From positions 80,173,501-80,237,500 of the forward strand of contig CM042021.1 of assembly GCA_023525975.1 (NCBI GenBank): DNA of 64,000 bases, given 5' to 3'. This document shows positions 40,856 through 53,085 of this stretch, in pieces (position 1 is the stretch's first letter; each line of letters begins with the position of its first letter). The position numbers and the translations under genes were made by a program. Origin of the DNA: Smallanthus sonchifolius. Taxonomy: Eukaryota > Streptophyta > Magnoliopsida > Asterales > Asteraceae. The notes beneath the pieces were generated by a model that was given only the letters and a program-made list of their open reading frames with translations, had not been told where the DNA came from and searched no databases.

Positions 40856-41920
40856 AATTTTGCACCATATAAGTTTATTAACTAGGTTCATCAACATACC
40901 AATAAACACAATTAAGATATTTGAACATCCAACATGAAATTCAAATATGATCAACACCACCACCTATCATTACTAAGTAAGTGCAAAGCACTTACCTTTT
41001 GAGTTAGAGGATCCCGCACCACCTTCTAGCTTTGCAATTTGATTACCTAAACACATTCACCTAGTTTAGTAATCTAACATACATCAAAATTCTATTATAA
41101 TTGAGTCCACAACTCAATTTCCCCATTTCCAACCCAAATTGACCCGTTTGGGTTATCCTCATAACCAAACACCCTCTTTCACCACAAACTCACCCACTTG
41201 AGTTTCATTATCTTAATCTTAACACTAATTTTTCTTTCAAAAATTGTTATTAAGTTAATTTGGTGTTTGTTCAAGTGTCTAACATCTTAAAAACACTTAA
41301 TCTTCATTAATTCATCATTTTAGCATCATGATCCAAACACCCCCAATTTCCACCATATGAACCCTAACTTCTCATAATCAAAATCAAAGGGTTCTAGGAT
41401 GTTAATCATCATTATTTAACTTTAGTTTAGCTAGATTATCAATAATCTAACACCATTTCATCACATGCATACATAATTTCGGATTTCACCCAAAACCCAC
41501 CAAGAACACATTCATGGTGAAATCAAGAGGAAGAGAATCACTTACTTGATGTTATGAAGGTGTTGTGTGAGCCAAAACCTTCACAAAACAAGCCTCAATT
41601 CCACGATTTAGCTCCAAAACCGAATTTCTCTTCTTCTCCTCTTCTCTTGAACGACCAACACCTCAAAATGAGGTTAATTTTGACTTTAACTAGTCAAATG
41701 GCAGATTTTGCCATATTACAACTTTAGTCCCTCAACTTTCCATTTCACCCATATCCTCCATAACTAGTTAAAAACTAGTGTAACCCCCGTTACCAACTTG
41801 AAACCCGCTTGTTTCAATTTATTTCAAAATATTATTTTCGACATAATATTTATTTAGAAATATTAATTATTTATAACGAGACCCGGATTTTGGTTCGTTA
41901 CAAATCTCCTCCCCTTATTT

Positions 41921-41940
41921 GGGTTTCGCCCCCGAAACCC
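41921..41940 (-). repeat. Hairpin next to G polypurine tract
   Basis: Arms GGGTTTCG and CGAAACCC with four bases between, immediately upstream of the purine tract in element sense and just after the pol stop. H has AAATTTCG-GGA-CGAAATTT in the same place. Confidence 0.85.
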
Positions 41941-41944
41941 GACT

Positions 41945-43132
41945 TCACATAAAAAGGTTCGGATAAAATTTGAGCATTTCTTCCTCGGTTTCCCAAGTCA
42001 TTTCCGCTCCCCTTCTATGTTTCCACCTCACCAAAACTTGGCTAATCTCTTTATTGCGTAAACGCTTCACTTTTCTATCCAAGATTGTCACCGGTTCTTC
42101 CACATAATTCAACTTTTCATCCAATTCAATATCATCCAATGGGACAAAAGTAGATTCATCCGCCAAACACTTTCGCAAATGAGACACATGAAATGTGTTA
42201 TGAAGTCTACTTAGTCCCTCCGGTAGCTCCAAACGATAAGCTACCGCACCCACCTTTGCTATCACCTTAAACGGACCGATGAAACGAGGACTTAACTTCC
42301 CCCGTTTCCTAAACCGTATCACCCCTTTCCAAGGAGAGACTTTCAAAAGCACAAAGTCCCCCACTTGGAGCTCAATTGCCCGCCTCCTATTATCCGCATA
42401 GGACTTTTGGCGATTTTGAGCCGCTTTCAAGCGTGCTCTAATTTGGTCAATACTAATATTAGTTTCCTTGACCGCCTCGACATTACCAAGCTCCCGTTGA
42501 CCAATTTCACCCCAACACACGGGTGTTCGACACTTTCTCCCATACAATGCCTCAAAAGGCGGCATACCAATACTAGAATGGTAACTATTGTTATAAGAGA
42601 ATTCCGCCAACGGTAATTGGTCGTCCCAACTACCACCAAAATCCAAAGCACACGCTCGCAACATGTCCTCGAGCTTTTGAATCGTTCACTCGCTTTGACC
42701 ATCCGTTTATGGATGATAAGCAGTGCTAAGATTCAATCTAGTCCCCATATCCTCATGGAATTTCTTCCAAAATCGAGAAGTAAATCTCGTATCACGATCC
42801 GATATAATCGACACCGGCACACCATGACGTGACACAATTTCCTTCACATACATATCTGCCAAACTATCCGAAGAGTACGTTTCCTTTATAGGTATGAAAT
42901 GTGCACTCTTTGTCAACCGTTCCACTACTACCCATATAGCATCTTAACCCTTTCGAGTCTTTGGTAGTTTAGTGATCAAATCCATAGCTATATTCTCCCA
43001 TTTCCAAAGCGGTATTTCAAGCGATTGAAGCTTTCCATACGGCTTTTGGTGCTCCGCCTTTATTCTTAAGCATGTGAGACACCTCTCCACATACTTAACA
43101 ACACCACGCCTCACAATCCCTGTGTTGGACAA
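41945..43132 (-). pseudogene. Integrase and chromodomain remnant of element G
   Basis: Integrase of a Tekay/Del-type chromovirus. The N-terminal zinc region (E-R-C-L-T-C-L-R-I-K-A-E-H-Q) and the first Asp (A-M-D-L-I-T-K-L-P) lie in 43132-42944, the second Asp (I-I-S-D-R-D-T-R-F) in 42925-42707, then D-G-Q-S-E. The long C-terminal part (L-A-E-F-S-Y-N-N-S-Y-H-S-S-I-G) and a chromodomain-like end (V-R-W-K-H-R-R-G-A-E-M-T-W-E) lie in 42664-41945. In-frame stops occur near 42941, 42711 and 42690. Nothing of RT is left. Confidence 0.9.
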
Positions 43133-45033
43133 CCCAACGAAACGAGGACCTATTATCCCATGATCTCAAACCCGAATCACCACTTTTCAAAAGAAAACTT
43201 TAAAACTACCTCACCAATCCACCCATTGAGACTCAAGGTCTCAAATTCTTACCTCTTGGGATTCGAGGATCCCAATACCCATACATAACACCCCTTGAAG
43301 CTCGAGTCTTCAACTCAACCATTCTTAATCGATAAAGCATGCAACCTCCTCAAGTAAGGATACTACAATTTCCTTACATGAATCCTCTTTTACAACACTG
43401 GAAGGAAGATTCCTATCCGCGACCCAAACACCCTAAGTACCTCCATTGGCTTAATCATAAGTCATTCCTTTGAGATTTAAGGATCTTAATCACCGAATCC
43501 ACCTTTAAAGTTTGAAGACTTCGCTTTCAAACACCGTTTGTGAAGTCCAAAAGACTTCCGGCATTATTTATGAAGTTCTAAGACTTCAACCACCATTTAT
43601 GTACACATTCCACCTATGTACATTTCACCCCTTTTATATACATATTTCACCTATGCATATCACCGGTCGCGTAAAATGTACATTTTAACATTTACCCCTT
43701 GACCATAAAGTCCACAAACCACGAGACCTTTTGTCAGATTTATCCTACCACCGACTGTCAGTGTCAAAATGCACTCTTCCACTTTCCTTTTCCACCGAAA
43801 AGTTTATGTGCTTTAGAACAAAGCACACAGGTGCAATGAACCTAATCAAACCCTCTTTCTCAACTGGAACACTAAGTATCCCTTTATATCCCCGGTTGAT
43901 GTCAATGGCACAATCCATGTGTACACCAATTCGTATACCTCCTGCTTTGCTGTCTCTAATGAGCACAGATCAACACGCCACCCCTTTGTCACTCTTGACT
44001 TCAAAACGGTTACAAAGTAACCGAACACCTCTTTTACAATCATTGAATCGAAATCCACCAATTCTTCGCCATGACCCGAAGTCGACTCATCGCGAGTAAT
44101 GCACCTTCTTTCAATCACAATGGATTGCTTCAAAGCCAATACCATTATAGTGATTCATTGCTGATTAATCAATGATAAATTCTCACCCTTTAACTTCTTT
44201 GATTCGCACACCACGAACCCCTTGTGAAAACAAGGTTTTCCTTCCACTTCGGTTCGCCAACCGTTATACTTCCCGTTCTGTAGGCTTCATATGGCTCCTC
44301 ACAAGGATAGCCTCAAAGATCCCTATCTTCCTCGAAGGAAGATCGATACAACATGATAGAAAGCTCTAGCCATCCTCCGCTAGATTGATGCATCTTATTT
44401 CTCCCTACCCATTCCATGATCCTCACCACCCACGAGGTGATACACATCTAGACTCTAACATACTTGAGTCCTTAAGATGACTTTCATCCACCATTTCTTC
44501 TACTTACACATGCGCCCCTTAGTCTCCCCCACCAATTTTAACTAAGTTATAGATGTTCTACCTACTTATAGGTCTTTAATCTACCCACTTGTTAAGGCAC
44601 TAAATCTTATCTATGTGTATATGTATTACCCTCTTTTTAAATCATTCATATACATACACACATACACATATAATCACCTTCACCTAATCCTTGCAAATGT
44701 TCATTATCATATGGTTATCATAAAGACCCTTGCACATCTCGTCTTATTAATCATATTGGCCAGACATGTTTAATAATACGCTATGCCCAATTGTAATTAT
44801 CATATTCATATAATAAATCGCAAAACAAGTTTCGGCACACATAACACCTTGTCATTCATAAATATACATATACACCATATATATATATTCACTTTATCAA
44901 ATCATTACTAACCTTTCATTTCCGAAAGCTCCGAGTCTTAGTCAAGTCCTCGTGGATTCCCGTATCATATCCCCCTTATCAAGAGCGTCCGGTTTGAGTT
45001 TAGTGCCTCGCGCACCAAATCCCTCAAACCATT
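43133..45033 (-). other. Noncoding interior of element G, hairpin-rich
   Basis: No pol or gag homology was recognised. At least ten short perfect or near-perfect hairpins with unrelated stems lie between 43226 and 44343. Examples: TTGAGAC/GTCTCAA (43226-43244), TTGGGAT/ATCCCAA (43256-43275), GTAAGGA/TCCTTAC (43354-43377), GAAGTC/GACTTC (43542-43558), ATCTTCCT/AGGAAGAT (44325-44343). The stretch 44500-45000 is plain AT-rich sequence. Confidence 0.7.
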
Positions 45034-45045
45034 GCTCTGATACCA
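45034..45045 (-). other. Primer-binding site of element G
   Basis: GCTCTGATACCA on the + strand, four bases (AGTT) from the LTR edge at 45050. Confidence 0.93.
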
Positions 45046-45049
45046 AGTT

Positions 45050-47761
45050 TATAACACACCATTCTTAAACACGCGGAAGCATAAGTAAAAACCCAGGAAA
45101 ATTTTTTTTTTTTTTTTTACGTCCTCGCGTACCGCGAGGGACCAGACCCACAACTCTCGCGTACCGCGAGGGGGCGTCAGGAAAGCAATCCGAGAGACTT
45201 GTCTCTCGCGTACCGCGAGAGAAACCTCTCAGGTTCTTCGCGTACCGCGAGGGACCAGATTTCCAGAAAGTTTCAGTTTTCTCAGCAGCTTTCTTACTTA
45301 GCCATTTTTCCAACTTTTATCAAAATGCTTGACACCAAAACTTTCCCAACACATAGGTTTTGACCCCAAACACTTTATCAACATGTAAACACACTAAAAC
45401 TCCATTTGTGTGCCAAAATTACATCCCTTTAAGAGGTTTCTAATTACCACCAAAATACATAAACGCATACGAGAATCCCATCAAAGGCTTGAACTTGACT
45501 TTGACTACTTCGGAGCTTTTCCTACAAAACACCACATGTAACACCATTAGTAATGAAGATAAAACATATCAAACAAGTAAATATAACTTGTTTTCCACCC
45601 ATTCACCCATTTGACCCGTTTCCGCCCAAATAGTCATTTGGCTAACTTATCACTTGCATTTCACCTACAAGTATCATTCTTTTCGCTTATCATTCAACAT
45701 TAACACATTTCCATTTCCCATTATGGCACATAGGTCCATAACCACATTTTCGTTAAAAATAAACATAACAACAAGTAAATATACTTGTTTTCACCCGATT
45801 CACCCATTTGACCCGTTTACACCCATTTGGTCAATTAAGGTTCCTTACACTTGACTTATATACCACATAAGTAGATTTATACCAATTTTACCATTATTTC
45901 ACAATGGTTTGACTTATATACCACATAAGTCCATTTACACCAATTTCACCATTATTCCACAATGGTTTGACTTATATTCCACATAAATCAATTTACACCA
46001 ATTTCACCATTATTCCACAATGGTTTGACTTATATTCCACATAAATCAATTTACACAAATTTCCACCATTATTCCACAATGGTTTGAATTATATTCCACA
46101 TAAGTCAATTTACACCATTTTCACCATTTTTCCACAATGGTTTGACTTATATTCCACATAAGTCAATTTCTTCGAATTACCACATTTTGTTTGACTTTAC
46201 ACCACATAAGTCAATTACACTAATTTATCACATTCCACCTTTTAGTTTAACTATATACCACTTAGTTAACTACACCAATTCAACATACTCTACATTTTAG
46301 TTTGACCATATACCACATAGTCAACTACACCAATTTAACATATTCCACATTTTAGTTTGACCATATACCACATAGTCAACTACACCAATTTAACATATTC
46401 TGCATTTTAGTTTGACCATACACCACATAGTCAACTACGCCAATTTAACATATTCCACATTTTAGTTTGACCATATACCACATAGTCAACTACACCAATT
46501 TAACATATTCTACATTTTAGTTTGACCATACACCACATAGTCAACTACGCCAATTTAACATATTCCACATTTTAGTTTGACCATATACCACATAGTCAAC
46601 TACGCCAATTTAACATATTCCACATTTTAGTTTGACCATATACCACATAGTCAACTACACCAATTTAACATATTCTACATTTTGCATACAAGCTTGACTT
46701 TTACCACACAAGTCAATTTTGCACCATATAAGTTTATTAACTAGGTTCATCAACATACCAATAAACACAATTAAGATATTTGAACATCCAACATGAAATT
46801 CAAATATGATCAACACCACCACCTATCATTACTAAGTAAGTGCAAAGCACTTACCTTTTGAGTTAGAGGATCCCGCACCACCTTCTAGCTTTGCAATTTG
46901 ATTACCTAAACACATTCACCTAGTTTAGTAATCTAACATACATCAAAATTCTATTATAATTGAGTCCACAACTCAATTTCCCCATTTCCAACCCAAATTG
47001 ACCCGTTTGGGTTATCCTCATAACCAAACACCCTCTTTCACCACAAACTCACCCACTTGAGTTTCATTATCTTAATCTTAACACTAATTTTTCTTTCAAA
47101 AATTGTTATTAAGTTAATTTGGTGTTTGTTCAAGTGTCTAACATCTTAAAAACACTTAATCTTCATTAATTCATCATTTTAGCATCATGATCCAAACACC
47201 CCCAATTTCCACCATATGAACCCTAACTTCTCATAATCAAAATCAAAGGGTTCTAGGATGTTAATCATCATTATTTAACTTTAGTTTAGCTAGATTATCA
47301 ATAATCTAACACCATTTCATCACATGCATACATAATTTCGGATTTCACCCAAAACCCACCAAGAACACATTCATGGTGAAATCAAGAGGAAGAGAATCAC
47401 TTACTTGATGTTATGAAGGTGTTGTGTGAGCCAAAACCTTCACAAAACAAGCCTCAATTCCACGATTTAGCTCCAAAACCGAATTTCTCTTCTTCTCCTC
47501 TTCTCTTGAACGACCAACACCTCAAAATGAGGTTAATTTTGACTTTAACTAGTCAAATGGCAGATTTTGCCATATTACAACTTTAGTCCCTCAACTTTCC
47601 ATTTCACCCATATCCTCCATAACTAGTTAAAAACTAGTGTAACCCCCGTTACCAACTTGAAACCCGCTTGTTTCAATTTATTTCAAAATATTATTTTCGA
47701 CATAATATTTATTTAGAAATATTAATTATTTATAACGAGACCCGGATTTTGGTTCGTTACA
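45050..47761 (-). repeat. 5' LTR of element G
   Basis: 2,712 bp, nearly identical to 39190-41902, including the dyads (45123-45255) and the W-box array (about 45849-46714). Its outer end TGTAACGAACC (element sense) abuts TSD CCTAG at 47762. Confidence 0.95.
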
Positions 47762-47766
47762 CCTAG

Positions 47767-48660
47767 ATGATGAGGCTTCGGCATTATGGATGGGGGAGGA
47801 GAAGATTGTGTCAAAGTCAAACCCTTGTGAGAAATCACCATAGTTGAAGGGTTGACCTGACGGCTCAGTGGTGTGAGGTGGGAGTGGGGATGTAATGATG
47901 GGAGTGGGTGTTATGGTTGGGGTGATGGTGACTGACTCCGTGAGAAGTGGAGTAGTCACTGTCACCTGGACGGTTGGAGTAGGGAGGGTCACCGTCACAG
48001 GAATCTCCTCTGTGACCGCCGTGACTGCCACATTACTTTGTACTAGTGGCCTTCTCCTCCTTCTGTACAGTTGTTGTGCTGGTGGGGTAGATTCTGACTC
48101 TGGACTGTCAGCTGCAGCTTGTACTTGCTGCACAGTCGGGATCTCTACAACCCTTGGGATAGCAACCTCTTGCCTATCGCCCCTCTTCTTGTTGGCACTC
48201 TCTTTCCTTTGTCTTTGTAGAGCAGCGTCAGAGTCAGAGTTTGGCTCATATTCGCTGCTCGAGCTTTGTCGCTTTCTTTTAGAAGACGACGCAGGCAGGG
48301 TTACCTGTGCCGATTTCCTCGGGTGTGCCTGGGATGGTGCGTCATCGGAATTAGAAGAATCTGATTCTATTGCTTCTGAATCGGATTCCTCAGCACCACC
48401 ATCACCACCTTCGTCATCACCTCCATCACTTTCATTGATGTCTTCTTGTTGTTCATCAGAATCATCACTCATCTCTGGTGCCGAATTGGGACTATACCAA
48501 TTCCAATATTCTGGCGCGACATATGCTTCATTAAGCAGGTGGCCAAAGAGTTCAGTATGCACAGGGGTAGGATCTACACTGCCTGGCTTTAGAAACTGAG
48601 CAAATACTCTCTTGTCCACCCGTTTTTCTTACAATCTCTCCCCGATAGCACGTAGGTTTG
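47767..48660 (-). pseudogene. Extra ORF of F, middle part
   Basis: It runs from the H insertion to the G insertion. Just after H the frame reads R-A-I-G-E-R-L-stop (TAA, about 48628-48630), then K-R-V-D-K-R-V-F-A-Q-F-L-K-P-G-S, the acidic Ser/Asp region, the basic S-S-S-K-R-K-R-Q patch, the Thr/Val/Pro-rich region and D-F-S-Q-G-F-D-F-D-T-I-F. It is open apart from the stop shared with D (TAG there, TAA here). Confidence 0.8.
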
Positions 48661-48665
48661 GCAAT

Positions 48666-51590
48666 TGTAACATTCCGGATTTTCCGACCCTATTTTAACT
48701 TATTTTAATTAATAAAATAACGACGCGACATTAAACCCTACAAGGACTAGTTGTGTAATTAGTCAAAATCTAATTATAATTAACTTTGAAAGTCAAGGAA
48801 AAATTGAGGAAATATGCTCCCGTTAACTTTTAATAAATAAATCTAACGAATCCTTAACCTACTTAACTCAACTCAAACCTGAGGGACCAGTTCCGCCAAA
48901 TTCAGAACTTTTAAACAGGAAACTGCAGGGACCAATCTGTAAATTTCCCATTTTTGATTTAAGTTGACTTCAAAAAGTCAACTGGCCGTTCTAGGCTCGA
49001 ATCCGAATCCCACTCCCGAAATCCGTTGAAATTCGTAACTGTTATACACGTTAGTGTCATTTTCGATCATTTTAGAATCAATTAACAGCCTCATCAATAC
49101 ACGATTAAATCTCATTATGGCTAATTAACCGGGACCGTTGAACTCAATCATCTTACCCCCCAATTCGCAAATATCGATCATTTACACAGAAACAGATTAT
49201 CTGCCCATCTCAAACGAATCCCCTTGAACTTGTTACACCATTCAATTGCATCGAAGAAGGACGCAGAGTCACCGGAAAACCGATCCAGTCACAGTCGGCA
49301 TTCGTTTAGTCGATCTCAGTCGATTTAGACATCATTCGGGTAATTAAACCTATCTTTAGCTTCGTTTTCATCTTCAGATTAAAACCCTATGCTTATTAGG
49401 GCTTACGTTACAGAATCAAGCATGATATGATTCTAGGGTTCTTAACATTTTCGGATTTAATCGAACCCTACCCCCGACTCTGATTAAACCAAATTAATTC
49501 ATACCAGTAGATTCGAAATTCATTTTTAATTGATAACCCTATGCCAATTCAGTCTCATATCATCGAATTAATCAAGACCCCGTAACTAGGGTTCGTTCAT
49601 AAAACAATTTGGGGGTTTCGACCCTAGACTTAATCATAATCCAATTAAACCATACTGACAGATTCGCAAGACCCTAATTAGTAAAAGCCCCATGTTTATA
49701 TCGCATTCCACTATCAGAATAATTCAAATCAATTTTGAGTTCAAACTTAGGGTTCGGCTTTTGATTCCGAAATTAAACAATCCTAAACCCGTTGTTTTTA
49801 CAATTAAAACTCACCCAGACTCGTTTGAGGTTAACGAATAAAACCCCTATGATCTTGCAGTTGGTCACTACCAGATTTGGTGGGATTGGGACTGGGTTCG
49901 ATCGGCTCGGGTAAAGGGGAAGAACTCACCGGGTTTCCTTGTTAAAACCATTTCGGCCCGGACTTGTGTGCGATACCCTAGCGGGCGGAGATGGTTAACT
50001 GAGTGTGCTGGTGTGGGAGAGACCCGGGTTCGAGTCCCTCCACAAACATTTATTTTTAAAACATTTTATTTGTATTATTTTATTATAAAAACAATACCCT
50101 ATATTATTATATTAATATATTAATGTGTTCTAGCCTCGTAAAACCACCCGTAGGCTCGGGTTTGGTTTATAACCTTTTCTTATTTAAAAATACTAACTTT
50201 TATAATAATATAGTTATATTATTTTCAAACCCCGCCTTGGAATAAATAAAATAATTATATTATTTTCAACCCATGACTCCAATTAAAAATGACATATATT
50301 TAGATATTACCTTCACCTCGTTATTAAACTTCTGGTAACGTTTCAAACTTATAAATAATATAAATACTTATATTAGTTACCCACGTTTATATCCCCGAAT
50401 AAAAATAGATATATTTATTATTCATATGAATTGTAATTTCAACTCGCTTAGTGTTAGATGGTATGTAACACTAATTTTTTTAATTTTTATAAACTAATAT
50501 ATATTTACCCAAATTTGACGTATTTTCATGACTAAATAACTAAATGAGTATAGACTTAATTATTTTGTTTATATTTAAAGCAAGGTAATTTCATACTACG
50601 TTTCAAATAAATAAATCTAATTTATTTAGTTAATTACCCAAGCTCTAAATCATTATTTTAAGGACACTATATCCCGACTTTAATAATTATTAAACAATTA
50701 TCCAAGAATAAAACGCAAACATCTACGCAACCCTTTTATATAATTCTACACGAACTCATTACACAATTTCCTATACTCACATCCTTTAAAGCCCTAGACT
50801 TCGATTTAGATATTTTATTAACTCATCTTCATACGCAATACACTCTAGGTTAACGTTGTGCGTTACAAGGATCACTTTGCTATCTAGTATCTCGTGTTAG
50901 CTACGCATTCGAATCAAGTGAGTATTCACAACCCCTTTTTCTCTTTTACACTTTTGGGGTGGAACATGAACTCTATACACATTACACATTTACATTTACA
51001 CAAACAACACAAGTGCAAAAATCCTATTTACATACATGTGTGCAAAATTTGAGCTTTGTGCCCGAGTGCTAGGTGTGCTAACCTTTGTATGCTCTTATGT
51101 GCAATCATTAACTCTACAAGCCGACGGTTAACAATGATAGATCTATTGAGTCTGACAAACCCACCCATGGTACGCGGTGATTGAAACCGACAACACAATT
51201 TTTGCATGCTAGTTACAAGGTTTGATTGTAAATTTGGTTACACAATAGCTGCTCCCCATAAATGCCTTATTTTATCATGTTTTGTAAATGATTTGTTTTC
51301 AACTTTATGCTATCTACATGCAACTGTGTTATACTCACCAACTTTTTAGTTGACCTTATTTTATTCATGTTTCAGGTGCTTTCATATGAGCTAGATCAAG
51401 ACATGCTACACATAGGCTTTGGACCTAGTTAATATTAAATCAAAGACAAATTGTATTTCATTATGTACTTCGAACTTGTTTCATGTTTGTTTGAATGGAA
51501 ATGGATTTAATATATATTACAATCTAGTCAACCTCATGAACAGTCTACATGTCCCGCCCCGATGATTCCGCCGTCGGTTGGGGTGTGACA
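48666..51590 (+). repeat. 5' LTR of element H
   Basis: 2,925 bp, AT-rich in its second half. No dyad array like those of the copia families was seen. It includes a tRNA-like segment (49981-50045). Confidence 0.95.
49981..50045 (+). promoter_or_regulatory. tRNA-like (Pol III A/B box) segment in H LTR
   Basis: A B-box match GGTTCGAGTCC (50027-50037) lies about 35 bases after an A-box-like TGGTTAACTGAG (49992-50003). The T-arm stem pairs only partly, so this is not a functional tRNA gene. It looks like the head of an old tRNA-derived SINE inside the LTR. The 3' LTR copy (B-box 56547-56557) has TGGTTAAGTGAG, a better A-box. Confidence 0.5.
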
Positions 51591-51593
51591 GAT

Positions 51594-51605
51594 TGGTATC
51601 AGAGC
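51594..51605 (+). other. Primer-binding site of element H
   Basis: TGGTATCAGAGC, three bases (GAT) after the LTR end. Confidence 0.95.
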
Positions 51606-52422
51606 CTTGGTTATAGGGAATTAGGTTATTAGACACTCTTGACCTAGACTATAACTTTAGGACACCCATACAATCCCATGCTACTACATGTTACATTATT
51701 AGTTCTTGTGTAAATATTTTTACATGCTATCATAAGTATTTACACTACGTGATACAATACATAATGACTTATGTGTGACACTACTTGATAACTTTTGTGC
51801 TTACACTCATTACTATCTACATGCTATATGATTATTTTTATGTGAATATTCTTACATGTTATACTATATAACTACATCATATGATACAATACTTAATAAC
51901 CTATGTGTCACATTACCTGCCCACTTTTTTCTCCTATTCATTACTACCTATTTAACTTTTTTAAAAGTGCTATTCTAAGTTTCCTCACACACTCATACAC
52001 ACTTAGTTATTCATGCACCCCTAAACTCACATACATAATACCACACCTCTTCTAAACAACAAATTTTTAAACTATTGGGCCTAATGTCCATCAATAATAA
52101 ACTAAGCAGTCAATCTATCCTCCAAGAAGCAAAAGCCCACTGAAATGCATAAACCTTACTTTCGGCCCACAAGGCCCAGTTCACAACAATTCTCATCATG
52201 ACCATGAGCCCAACAATAGTGTTATTAATACATGATGGCTGGAAGAGTGTGTAGGCCCATGAGGGATTCTGGCTAAGGAAAGATAGGGTACTTAAGTGTG
52301 TCCTAGTGACCCACCCCTCTTTCCTGGGAATTCTCCTCAGGGATACACTACTTATAGGTCAAGTGTACTCCTAAAATACTATTGTGAAGACTCGGCGTTA
52401 TGACTAGTCAAACTCTAAACCT
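51606..52422 (+). other. Leader of element H
   Basis: AT-rich, no coding frame. It ends shortly before the only ORF of H. Nothing else was recognised. Confidence 0.6.
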
Positions 52423-53085
52423 ATGAGAACTCCTATGTTTGACACTCAGTATTTATTTATCGCTTACAACATTTCCATTGTTCTCCTGCTAAGCATGTAC
52501 TCTCCTACCTCCCCGGTATGTCGTCCCGAAGAAGAGTCTGATTGGGAAGAAGACACCGGATCACCCGTACATCGATCACCAACACCCACAGCTGCTAGAC
52601 CAAGATTTGATGTAAGGGTAGATTGAATTAGGAACACCGACCCGAGACTTCAAACACCTGGATCATTCGTACCCATAAACCCGTATCATACACCTCACCT
52701 CCACAATCAATTGCCACCCCCACTAAGAGACCCATACCTAATGCCCGACCCGTACCTTCCTAACCCTTGGGTAAGGCATACCATGGCACCCCCTGGTGTT
52801 ATGAGAATTCCAACCAATGACTTCCATCAATATGTAAGAAATTCAGAACTCGAGAGGCAAAGGATAGAGCAGGGAGTAATACACGACTTGCAAAGACAAA
52901 GAATGGATAGCCTAGCAAACCAATTAGGATACCAAAAGGAGTTAATCTCCATCCTCGAAAAAGAAATACAAGATCATCGCACGGAGACCGCCAGAACTGA
53001 AGCCAGATCTACTACTCGAGTGACTATAGCGGTGCCCATCTTGGCGACTATCTTCTTCCTAGTGGAAAGCTACCAGAGACGTTAG
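52423..53085 (+). pseudogene. Orphan ORF of element H, one stop
   Basis: One frame of 221 codons including the terminator, starting at ATG 52423 (another ATG at 52495) and broken only by TGA at 52624-52626; a CGA-to-TGA change is the simplest explanation. N-terminal part: acidic (E-E-E-S-D-W-E-E-D) and Pro/Ser/Thr-rich. Middle: Pro/Tyr-rich (L-M-P-D-P-Y-L-P-N-P-W). Then an amphipathic Gln/Arg/Glu-rich helix likely to form a coiled coil, and a C-terminal hydrophobic segment I-A-V-P-I-L-A-T-I-F-F-L-V followed by a short basic tail. No zinc knuckle. The position is that of gag, but homology was not recognised; it may be a highly reduced Gag or a captured sequence. Confidence 0.6.

Larger units (their letters stand above)
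39190..41902 (-). repeat. 3' LTR of element G
   Basis: 2,713 bp. In element sense it starts TGTAACGAACC and ends GGTGTGTTATA, so the 3' terminus is TA and not CA. It contains TCGCG-TAC-CGCGA dyads (39264-39395) and the long tandem array with W-box pairs (39990-40855). Confidence 0.95.
39190..47761 (-). mobile_element. Ty3/gypsy chromovirus derivative G (- strand)
   Basis: LTRs 39190-41902 (3') and 45050-47761 (5') are nearly identical, about three differences seen by eye plus one T in a T-run. The primer site complement is at 45034-45045 and the purine tract at about 41903-41919. TSD CCTAG (39185-39189 and 47762-47766) is perfect. The interior keeps only the integrase-to-chromodomain end of pol, with stops; gag, protease and RT are missing. 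It is therefore a recent insertion of an already defective element, moved by proteins from elsewhere. It is inserted in F's extra ORF. Confidence 0.93.

Noticed and set aside
43731..44145. Open frames on both strands in the G interior (about 100-120 codons)
   Set aside because: There was no recognisable domain; the two strands are about equally open, which fits chance, and the region shows hairpin structure instead.
50020..50045. Candidate tRNA gene from the GGTTCGAGTCC box
   Set aside because: The T-arm and acceptor stems do not pair well and no anticodon arm could be drawn. It was kept only as a tRNA-like segment.
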